Source of the DNA: Nitrosopumilales archaeon
GTDB taxonomy: Archaea > Thermoproteota > Nitrososphaeria > Nitrososphaerales > Nitrososphaeraceae
Direction: 5' to 3'
Length of the DNA stretch: 5,385 bases
Assembly: GCA_009665115.1 (NCBI GenBank)
Contig: WJXE01000134.1
Span: 1-5,385 of the forward strand
Shown here: positions 1 through 4,341 of the stretch, piece after piece
How positions within the stretch are numbered: the stretch's first letter is position 1
How the letters are laid out: each line of letters opens with the position of its first letter
Position numbers and translations under genes: made by a program
Notes under the pieces: model-generated
The model's input: the letters and a program-made list of their open reading frames with translations, nothing else
The model's database searches: none
What the model was told of the DNA's origin: nothing

Positions 1-30
1 ACATAATAACGTCAGACACATAAAGATCAC

Positions 31-81
31 CGAGTCCCCCATATTCTTACTTGTTTACACCGTCAACTCTATGGGGGCTCG
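31..81. repeat. Inverted repeat, 12 bp stem with one bulge
   Basis: Left arm 31-43 reads cgagTcccccata and right arm 70-81 reads tatgggggctcg. They pair over 12 base pairs with a single bulged T at 35 and a 26-base spacer. The run of five C:G pairs stands out in AT-rich DNA. No T-run follows the right arm, so a simple terminator is not well supported. It could be a structured RNA end for an upstream gene or a protein-binding site. Confidence 0.4.
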
Positions 82-145
82 AATCAACAGAATAATATTT
101 CGTTAAATAGTTAAAGATAATTTAGCGCAAGATGTGACTTGATAG

Positions 146-154
146 TATAATTTA
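146..154 (+). promoter_or_regulatory. Possible TATA box for the small exported-protein gene
   Basis: The sequence tataattta resembles an archaeal TATA element. It would place transcription start near 175-180 and leave a leader of about 115 bases before the ATG at 293. That is unlike the leaderless arrangement of the other genes here. No good TATA box lies at the leaderless distance (around 266); only a weak catagttta at 244-252 is closer. The assignment is tentative. Confidence 0.25.
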
Positions 155-159
155 TTGAC

Positions 160-171
160 ACTACTAGTAGT
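160..171. promoter_or_regulatory. 12-bp perfect palindrome, possible operator
   Basis: The sequence actactagtagt is a perfect palindrome with no spacer. It lies just after the candidate TATA box (146-154) and before the predicted transcription start, where an archaeal repressor dimer commonly binds. The sequence shows the symmetry and position; the operator role is inference. Confidence 0.3.
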
Positions 172-249
172 AATTCAATGCGTATACGAGCGTCACTTTT
201 CGTGGGTTGTTTCTTCCTTGGACAGGATATCGGCAAGTTCTTCATAGTT

Positions 250-279
250 TAGACCTGAAAGGATTAACGAACAGGTCTA
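250..279 (+). promoter_or_regulatory. Stem-loop just upstream of the start codon
   Basis: Arms tagacctg (250-257) and caggtcta (272-279) are perfectly complementary over 8 bp, with a 14-base purine-rich loop. The stem ends 13 bases before the ATG at 293, so if transcribed it would sit directly in front of the start codon. It could be an RNA hairpin affecting translation, or a binding site in DNA. Confidence 0.35.
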
Positions 280-292
280 CACTGTATGGATA

Positions 293-505
293 ATGGAGAA
301 AATGACGTATAATAGTCTAGCAGTGGCTATCGCCGTAGCTACTGGTATTATGTTGGCAACTTCAGGTTCTGCTACCTCGGTAATGGCTCAACAATATACT
401 ACCCCGAAGGCAGGAAACCCGAGCGGCAATTCGCCCATGAAATCAGGTAACACAACTTCCACTGGTGGCATGATGAATAAACCAGCTGCAGGTAATGCGA
501 TGTGA
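293..505 (+). CDS. Small exported Met/Asn/Ser-rich protein, unknown function
   Basis: This 70-residue protein has an N-terminal signal peptide: MEKMTYN, a hydrophobic core of about residues 8-22, and a likely cleavage site at VMA|QQ (around residue 32). The mature part would be about 38 residues, rich in Gly, Asn, Ser, Thr, Pro and Met (SPMK, GGMMNKP, GNAM), without Cys, His or Trp, and probably unstructured. I recognise no family. The start is either the ATG at 293 or the one at 302; both leave the signal peptide intact and neither has a ribosome-binding site. It ends with a TGA and then a TAA one codon later. It stands alone, facing the symporter operon, with an 8-bp stem-loop just before the start. 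Small secreted low-complexity proteins are common in soil thaumarchaea, so a surface role is likely; metal binding by the Met cluster is only speculation. Confidence 0.7.
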   Translation: MEKMTYNSLAVAIAVATGIMLATSGSATSVMAQQYTTPKAGNPSGNSPMKSGNTTSTGGMMNKPAAGNAM

Positions 506-546
506 TAAACTTGTTAATAGAGGGCCATCCTTAGCTCACCATTAAT

Positions 547-619
547 CCTCTGGAGCTGTGAGAGGCAAATTCTAATTTTGCAACTCCATCCATTAAATAT
601 ACGCTGCACGGTCTTTTTT
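547..619 (+). terminator. Possible terminator between convergent genes
   Basis: After the stop at 505 there is a short hairpin, cctct (547-551) with agagg (561-565) around a 9-base loop, then T-rich tctaatttt (571-579). Further on, a run of six T in a pyrimidine-rich stretch lies at 614-619. Archaeal RNA polymerase terminates at T-tracts, so 614-619 is a plausible end for the plus-strand transcript. No comparable T-run is seen on the minus strand just after the symporter stop. Confidence 0.35.
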
Positions 620-644
620 CTTCTGAAATATGTATTCTGTGTTC

Positions 645-2162
645 CTACTGTTTTTTGGTTTGAAACAAAGCTAGTCCATCTTTTCTATTCATTATGATGC
701 TTCCGCCAAATGATATTGTCAGATTAAATGTAAGGGCAACGACAGCAATATACAATGAACCAAAAATTGGTATATTGAATAGAGACGACGTTAGTGCTCC
801 AAAGTGGTTCGTATACTCGACCATAAAAGTCCCTGAAAATATTCCGACTAGCAATCCAGGAATGAGGGCTTCTTTTCTTAATGATTTGATATACAGACCA
901 AAGAATACTGCAGGTAAAATCTGTATAATAAGTATTCCTCCCAAGAGTTGTAGTGATATTGCGTAAGTAGCTGGAATAGTAAACACAAAACCTAGCGCGA
1001 CAAACTTGAATACAGTTGATGAAATTTTTGTTATTCTAATCTCAGAACTTGCAGACGTGTTTGGCCTGATCTCTTTTATTATATTTCTTGTGAGCAGATT
1101 TGCCTGTGACATTGCCATAATTGCTGCTGGTACCAGACCACCTATGAATATGCCAAGAAGAGCTATACCTGTGAACCAAGGTGGCATTGAATACAAAATC
1201 AATGAAGGAACAACAAGTATACCACGTGAGCTTTCAGGAAAATGTGAAAGAAAATTCATCGCAGGTGGAACAGCATATACAAGAATTCCCATAAGCGCCA
1301 TAATAGCAAGTCCTATTCCGTAAAGCGGTAGGAGTGCAGTACTCCTTCTAAGTTTATGTACACTTTCTGAGCTCAAAACACCGTTTATTGCGTGAGGATA
1401 AAGATACAGTGCAAGCGCGCTCCCCAATACCAGAGTTGCATATCCAGTAACAAGTGAGTTGGGTACGGTCACGTAACTTGGCTTTACATCCCTGAAGGCA
1501 GTACCAAAACCGCCAATACTCAGAGGAACTACAATTATAACAGCAACAACAGTTATCCAGATCAGTATGTCTTTTAAGATTGCAGTAAGAGTTGCTCCCC
1601 TTAGTCCGCTAGTATATGTGAAGGCAGCTAATATCACAAATGCAACTAAGAGTGAGATTTCCTGAACCGTATGAGAATTAGTTATACCTGAAAGCATTAC
1701 AATAAGAACTGATTGCATTCCTACTATCTGTAAGGCGATGTATGGTAGTAGTGATACAATTCCTGTTATTGCAACTAGAACAGCCAGGGTTTTGCTACCA
1801 AATTTGTCTTTTATAAAATCAGAAGCAGTAATGTAACCTTTTTCTTTCGACAAAGCCAAAAGCCTGGGCATAGTAACAAGCGCCACTCCAAATGCTAAGG
1901 CAACATAGGGAATTGCAAAAAAATAAAGCGAGCCTTTTGCAAATACTCCTGATGGAATTGCAACGAAGGTATAAGCAGTATAGATGTCTGCACCAAGTAA
2001 GAAAAAGACAAGTGTGGTACCAAGCTTTCTTCCAGCCAAAGACCATTCATGTATATCGTTTAGATTTCCTCTGCGCCAATATTTTCCATAAAATCCAAGA
2101 ACTATAAACAATGCAAAGAGGCCGAGAAACGGAATTATAGTAGCAAGTCCAATAGTGGTCAT
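645..2162 (-). CDS. Sodium:solute symporter (SSS family, MctP-like)
   Basis: This 505-residue polytopic protein has roughly thirteen membrane segments and the normal length for solute:sodium symporters (LeuT fold, PF00474). Visible family marks are DIHEWSLAGRKLGT (36-49), LLGADIYTAYTFVAIP (55-70), GYITASDFIKDKFGS (109-123), TSGLRGATLTAILKD (184-198, the SSS 'GLRA' region), YPHAINGVLSS (255-265) and GGLVPAAIMAMSQANLLTRN (341-360), the stretch that includes the Na2-site helix. These resemble the subgroup containing the rhizobial monocarboxylate permease MctP, so uptake of a short organic acid such as pyruvate, lactate or acetate is a reasonable guess. The substrate cannot be read from sequence. 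The ATG at 2162 overlaps the stop of the DUF3311 gene (ATGA), indicating one mRNA and translational coupling. The gene is intact. A urea or amino-acid substrate remains possible. Confidence 0.9.
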   Translation of the reverse strand: MTTIGLATIIPFLGLFALFIVLGFYGKYWRRGNLNDIHEWSLAGRKLGTTLVFFLLGADIYTAYTFVAIPSGVFAKGSLYFFAIPYVALAFGVALVTMPRLLALSKEKGYITASDFIKDKFGSKTLAVLVAITGIVSLLPYIALQIVGMQSVLIVMLSGITNSHTVQEISLLVAFVILAAFTYTSGLRGATLTAILKDILIWITVVAVIIVVPLSIGGFGTAFRDVKPSYVTVPNSLVTGYATLVLGSALALYLYPHAINGVLSSESVHKLRRSTALLPLYGIGLAIMALMGILVYAVPPAMNFLSHFPESSRGILVVPSLILYSMPPWFTGIALLGIFIGGLVPAAIMAMSQANLLTRNIIKEIRPNTSASSEIRITKISSTVFKFVALGFVFTIPATYAISLQLLGGILIIQILPAVFFGLYIKSLRKEALIPGLLVGIFSGTFMVEYTNHFGALTSSLFNIPIFGSLYIAVVALTFNLTISFGGSIIMNRKDGLALFQTKKQ

Positions 2163-2386
2163 CTATTTACTGTCTCTTCCTCCTTGTTTTTTCCTCCATT
2201 CATCAAGCGTGCAAATCCCAGGTAGAACCCAGAGCAAAGTGCAAGCCATACCGTTTGAAACCAGTAAAAGAAAGGCATTCCAAAAAATTCGGGTAACCTT
2301 CTATTGTAAAGAGGCGTTAACAGATTAATTATAGAGGGGATTAAAATCAAAAGAGCTAAGATGACATATCGTAACTTCGTTTTCAT
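2159..2386 (-). CDS. DUF3311 small membrane protein, symporter partner
   Basis: This 75-residue protein has two membrane segments (about 6-25 and 40-60) and a charged C-terminal tail (GGKNKEEETVNR). The central block PLYNRRLPEFFG, MPFFYWFQTVW (about 25-47) is the hallmark of DUF3311. Genes of this family are regularly found directly before MctP-like sodium:solute symporters, and the same order occurs here. Its stop shares four bases with the symporter's ATG. By analogy with other small SSS-associated proteins (YhdT with PanF, YjcH with ActP) it may help assemble or regulate the permease, but no biochemical function is established. The ATG at 2386 is chosen because an in-frame stop lies only five codons upstream (2399-2401) and the TATA box is 25 bases away, giving an essentially leaderless mRNA. 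Confidence 0.88.
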   Translation of the reverse strand: MKTKLRYVILALLILIPSIINLLTPLYNRRLPEFFGMPFFYWFQTVWLALCSGFYLGFARLMNGGKNKEEETVNR

Positions 2387-2406
2387 TCGTTCTTCAATTC
2401 AACGAC

Positions 2407-2416
2407 AAAATATAAA
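2407..2416 (-). promoter_or_regulatory. TATA box of the DUF3311-symporter operon
   Basis: On the minus strand this reads tttatatttt, close to the archaeal TATA consensus. Its centre lies about 25 bases before the A of the ATG at 2386, which predicts transcription starting at or next to the start codon. A purine/C-rich stretch on its upstream side (2417-2425) is where a BRE would sit. No Shine-Dalgarno precedes the ATG, in keeping with a leaderless transcript. Confidence 0.65.
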
Positions 2417-2488
2417 CACGGAGGTTAGCATAAATGATAATAAAGATTAGTCAAAATAGTACTACTAGGCTGTTGTAGCAAAATAGTG

Positions 2489-2505
2489 AGGCACGGTGAG
2501 TGCCT
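2489..2505. repeat. Short perfect hairpin in the divergent intergenic region
   Basis: aggcac (2489-2494) pairs with gtgcct (2500-2505) across a five-base loop, and a flanking G·T pair extends the stem. It lies between the divergent starts at 2386 and 2581, upstream of the TATA box proposed for the latter, so as DNA it could be an operator for either gene. No T-run follows. Confidence 0.3.
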
Positions 2506-2550
2506 TTGGATAAACTATGAGATAAATTGTTTGGCTTCACTTCCGCATAC

Positions 2551-2559
2551 GTATTTATC
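2551..2559 (+). promoter_or_regulatory. TATA-like box before the 60-residue ORF
   Basis: gtatttatc is centred about 26 bases before the ATG at 2581, the spacing expected for a leaderless archaeal mRNA. The surrounding DNA is AT-rich, so a chance match is possible; it is noted because the distance is exactly right. Confidence 0.35.
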
Positions 2560-2580
2560 ATATCCTAGCCGTATTGTCTC

Positions 2581-2763
2581 ATGTTACTGGCTGCTGTGTT
2601 CATAAGTCAGGCTGGCCAGCCAACCCCGGAACAAAACCTGGGATCAACCTTAAGAGGGAATATTATCATTGAGAGTAGTCTACTGCGACTCCACACAGTC
2701 ATCAAGCAGGCTCTTTACCACTGTATTGATATTAGACCCAAAGCCGCCTTTGAGGAACGTTAA
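2581..2763 (+). CDS. Small hypothetical protein, 60 residues
   Basis: I do not recognise this product. The N-terminus is hydrophobic (MLLAAVFISQAG), followed by a polar stretch and a more helical C-terminal half (LLRLHTVIKQALYHC, RPKAAFEER). By hand count, GC at codon positions one, two and three is about 55, 40 and 47 percent, a pattern typical of real coding DNA and richer in GC than the flanking spacers. A TATA-like box sits about 26 bases before the ATG. Against it are the short length and the lack of a known domain. It converges with the minus-strand ORF at 2796, with 32 bases between stops. It could also be a fragment of a decayed gene: a second open stretch (2765-2833, MRNEVELRSIL and on) follows in the next frame. 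It contains a 12-bp palindrome at 2610-2621. Confidence 0.4.
   Translation: MLLAAVFISQAGQPTPEQNLGSTLRGNIIIESSLLRLHTVIKQALYHCIDIRPKAAFEER
2610..2621. repeat. GC-rich 12-bp perfect palindrome
   Basis: ggctggccagcc is a perfect palindrome with no spacer, ten of twelve bases being G or C, in otherwise AT-rich DNA. It lies near the start of the 60-residue ORF and, if that ORF is not coding, about 30 bases into the predicted transcript. It may be a protein-binding site or chance. Confidence 0.35.
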
Positions 2764-2795
2764 CATGAGAAACGAGGTTGAGTTAAGGTCTATAC

Positions 2796-3011
2796 TTACA
2801 ACGCTTTTTGAAGATAATCTAGACGTAAACTAGTAAAGCGATCATAAAATGGTCTATGTTCTGTATATTCTTCTGAGACCAATTCCAAAGAGTGCTTCCT
2901 TAATCTTTTGATTACAGATCCGCCTTTGGTTTTGGGATGAAATATCTCGACAAATTGCGGCTGTTGTAGTACGTCAGCTGTTCTATTGATTGGTATGGGT
3001 CGGGTCCACAT
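2796..3011 (-). CDS. Small basic hypothetical protein, 71 residues
   Basis: I do not recognise this product. From the ATG at 3011 it begins MWTRPIPINRTADVLQQPQF and continues as a soluble, charged protein (KGGSVIKRLRKHS, EEYTEHRPFYDRF) with a helical-looking C-terminus (LRLDYLQKAL). It has no membrane segment or signal peptide. GC at codon positions one, two and three is about 48, 37 and 32 percent by hand count, as expected for a coding frame in an AT-rich archaeon. A TTG at 3020 could also start it, adding three residues and putting the start about 27 bases from the TATA-like box at 3043-3051; the ATG would have a leader of about ten bases. The TTG is plausible because the PKD gene beside it also starts with TTG. 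A decayed remnant cannot be excluded. Confidence 0.4.
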   Translation of the reverse strand: MWTRPIPINRTADVLQQPQFVEIFHPKTKGGSVIKRLRKHSLELVSEEYTEHRPFYDRFTSLRLDYLQKAL

Positions 3012-3042
3012 TCTAAGCAATTCTAAATAATTTCTTGTTTTT

Positions 3043-3051
3043 GTTTAAAAG
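3043..3051 (-). promoter_or_regulatory. TATA-like box before the 71-residue ORF
   Basis: On the minus strand this reads cttttaaac, centred about 27 bases before the TTG at 3020 and 36 bases before the ATG at 3011. The spacing fits a leaderless or very short-leader mRNA. The region is AT-rich, so the match is only suggestive. Confidence 0.3.
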
Positions 3052-3178
3052 TCGGGAAACGCTTTTTTTATCTTACGACTTTGGTCTCAAGTCTTCGAAA
3101 AATATTTGAATACAAAACTATGTTTAACTAGTCGACGTGCAAATAATTTACACCAGACCAAAATCATTCAAACACATA

Positions 3179-3187
3179 TTTTTTATA
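3179..3187 (+). promoter_or_regulatory. TATA box of the PKD-protein gene
   Basis: ttttttata is centred near 3183, about 30 bases before the TTG at 3214, predicting transcription starting within a few bases of the start codon. This supports the TTG as the true start, since no Shine-Dalgarno is present. Confidence 0.5.
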
Positions 3188-3213
3188 GTCAAATCTCCCA
3201 AGCGTTTTCATAA

Positions 3214-3933
3214 TTGAAGCTTGAATTATTAACGTTGCTCTCATTTTGTATCATCCTTTTGTTTGCGACTTATGGCAATCCAGCTCATGCTCAGTTAACA
3301 AAAACTTTAGGTGTTAAAATTATGTTGGCAGCAGTCAACAATACCACAATAAGGCAGGAACAACACAGCAACGGCTCTACGCCGTTCGTCTTTGCGTCAC
3401 CATCGTCTTCATTAAAGAACCCCTCATCAGCACTATCCACAACTTCGAGCTTTAACAATAACCATCAATCTTTACAACTTCCACCCATTGCTAACGCTGG
3501 GCCCGGTCAAGTTGTTACTGCGGGATCGGCCGTAATTCTGAATGGGTCAAACAGCAGAGCGCCTAACGGAATAATTCTATCATATTCCTGGATGCAGATT
3601 CCCACAAGCGTTCCGAGTACTTTAAGCGGAGTGAACACACCGGTATGGGAGTTTATTGCTCCCAACGTTACTGCAGATACACTCCTGCGATTTCAACTAA
3701 ATGTTACGGATAACTTGGGACAGATGGGCACTGCCTTCGTAAATGTAGTCGATAAGCCAGCTTCCACCTTCATTGCTCCACCGCCGACTCAGATCATGAA
3801 GTCACCATCCACAGCTGCAACTGTGCCTTCGAATAACCCGAATAAAGGTTCGAACTCTGTCAATATTCCTACTAACAACGCATCGATTTCACCGCCTTTG
3901 ACTCCACCAATAAATCAGAGGAGTACAAGATGA
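3214..3933 (+). CDS. Secreted PKD-domain surface protein
   Basis: This 239-residue protein starts with TTG. A stop codon (TAA) lies immediately upstream in frame, and the first in-frame ATG falls after the signal peptide, so TTG is the only sensible start. Residues 1-26 form a signal peptide (MKLELLTLLSFCIILLFATY core, cleavage at AHA|Q). A Ser/Thr/Asn-rich linker (about 50-87) leads to one PKD domain of the K319L-like type (88-180): PPIANAGPGQVVTAGSAVIL, LSYSWMQIP, VWEFIAPNVTADTLLRFQLN and VTDNLGQMGTAFVNV. A second Pro/Ser/Thr/Asn-rich tail follows (181-239). Several N-X-S/T sites (for example 43, 53, 110, 151, 163, 222) suit N-glycosylation. There is no C-terminal membrane anchor. PKD domains are beta-sandwich modules of cell-surface and adhesion proteins, so an extracellular structural role is likely. 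The low-complexity end could mean the protein was once longer. Confidence 0.85.
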   Translation: MKLELLTLLSFCIILLFATYGNPAHAQLTKTLGVKIMLAAVNNTTIRQEQHSNGSTPFVFASPSSSLKNPSSALSTTSSFNNNHQSLQLPPIANAGPGQVVTAGSAVILNGSNSRAPNGIILSYSWMQIPTSVPSTLSGVNTPVWEFIAPNVTADTLLRFQLNVTDNLGQMGTAFVNVVDKPASTFIAPPPTQIMKSPSTAATVPSNNPNKGSNSVNIPTNNASISPPLTPPINQRSTR

Positions 3934-3995
3934 CCAACGTTTATTGAACTTTCGTCAAAAATGCTTGATGTTAGATAGAGATTGGTGACTGCAAA

Positions 3996-4007
3996 AATAA
4001 CGTTATT
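3996..4007. repeat. 12-bp perfect palindrome after the PKD gene
   Basis: aataacgttatt is a perfect palindrome without a spacer. Imperfect symmetry continues outward (gcaaa on the left, ttgtgc on the right). It lies 62 bases after the PKD stop and about 300 bases before the next gene's TATA box, so it is not an obvious operator for either. It is AT-rich, which makes chance more likely. Confidence 0.3.
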
Positions 4008-4304
4008 GTGCCACAAACATTATTTTCTGTTGTATCCTAGGCCAATTCGAGGATAGCGCTGGTGATATTGAATATGTTATTTCTGTTTTTAGCAAGCACT
4101 CTTTTCCCAAATGCTTCTTATTTAGGGCTATTCAGAGCTGTATATTCTTGATATCCAGTAAAGTCAAGTGGTTATTACCCTGTCTTTTATCCCCTCTTGA
4201 ACCCCATCAACAGTTGGAAAGAACGCGTACCATTCAAATCAGAGATATGATATGCAACATAAAATAACAAGTTAATAGAGATCAGCACGAAATGTTACCA
4301 ATAA

Positions 4305-4312
4305 TATATAAA
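4305..4312 (+). promoter_or_regulatory. TATA box of the BtuF-like gene
   Basis: tatataaa, a strong archaeal TATA element, is centred near 4308. Transcription would start around 4334-4336, leaving a leader of six to eight bases before the GTG at 4342. This supports the GTG start. Confidence 0.6.
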
Positions 4313-4341
4313 AACAATGTTGTTATTACCACATTAGATCC

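Larger units (their letters stand above)
1..292. other. Left intergenic stretch without a convincing gene
   Basis: All frames are interrupted by stops; the longest ATG frames seen are only about a dozen codons. The stretch holds three inverted repeats, listed separately: a bulged stem (31-81), a 12-base perfect palindrome (160-171) and an 8-base stem just before the next gene (250-279). It also has an 8-base palindrome, cgtatacg, at 181-188, and a TATA-like tataattta at 146-154. It probably serves as leader and regulatory DNA for the gene at 293, but the upstream neighbour lies outside the window, so part of it may belong to that gene's 3' end. Confidence 0.5.
3934..4341. other. 408-base intergenic gap, no convincing gene
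   Basis: No frame combines a normal start with a protein-like product. A plus-strand frame is open from 4001 to its stop at 4265-4267 (about 88 codons) but has no ATG or GTG near its beginning. On the minus strand, short pieces such as EWYAFFPTVDGVQEG (about 4191-4235) read like protein but end in stops within about 25 codons. The gap also holds a 12-bp palindrome (3996-4007) and the promoter of the next gene near 4308. A heavily decayed gene is possible; nothing recognisable remains. Confidence 0.5.

Noticed and set aside
31..90. Possible tRNA fragment, because ggctcgaatc resembles a T-loop
   Set aside because: The expected five-base T-stem, acceptor stem and anticodon arm do not form.
71..106. 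11-codon ORF starting inside the right arm of the first inverted repeat
   Set aside because: Too short and without promoter or ribosome-binding evidence.
694..1323. Two plus-strand open frames (694-966 and 1006-1323) opposite the symporter
   Set aside because: They lie antisense to a well-supported symporter gene, read as its complement in another frame, and show no domain of their own.
1819..2107. Open frames on both strands near the symporter N-terminus (1819-2046 - and 1892-2107 +)
   Set aside because: Both overlap the conserved N-terminal part of the symporter in other frames; the translations are low-quality and Cys/aromatic-rich.
2434..2478. 14-codon plus-strand ORF preceded by ggaggtt nine bases upstream
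   Set aside because: It looks like a ribosome-binding site plus ATG, but it is very short and the purine stretch sits where the BRE of the minus-strand operon promoter is expected.
3080..3162. Inverted repeat tttggtct (3080-3087) and agaccaaa (3155-3162)
   Set aside because: Only 8 bp with a 67-base spacer; expected by chance in a spacer of this size.
4125..4260. Minus-strand coding fragments around EWYAFFPTVDGVQEG
   Set aside because: All three minus frames give short protein-like pieces here, each closed by a stop, so none can be preferred.
513..4280. Repeated 10-mer gttaatagag at 513-522 and 4271-4280
   Set aside because: A single AT-rich 10-base match between two spacers is near chance level, and the flanks do not match.
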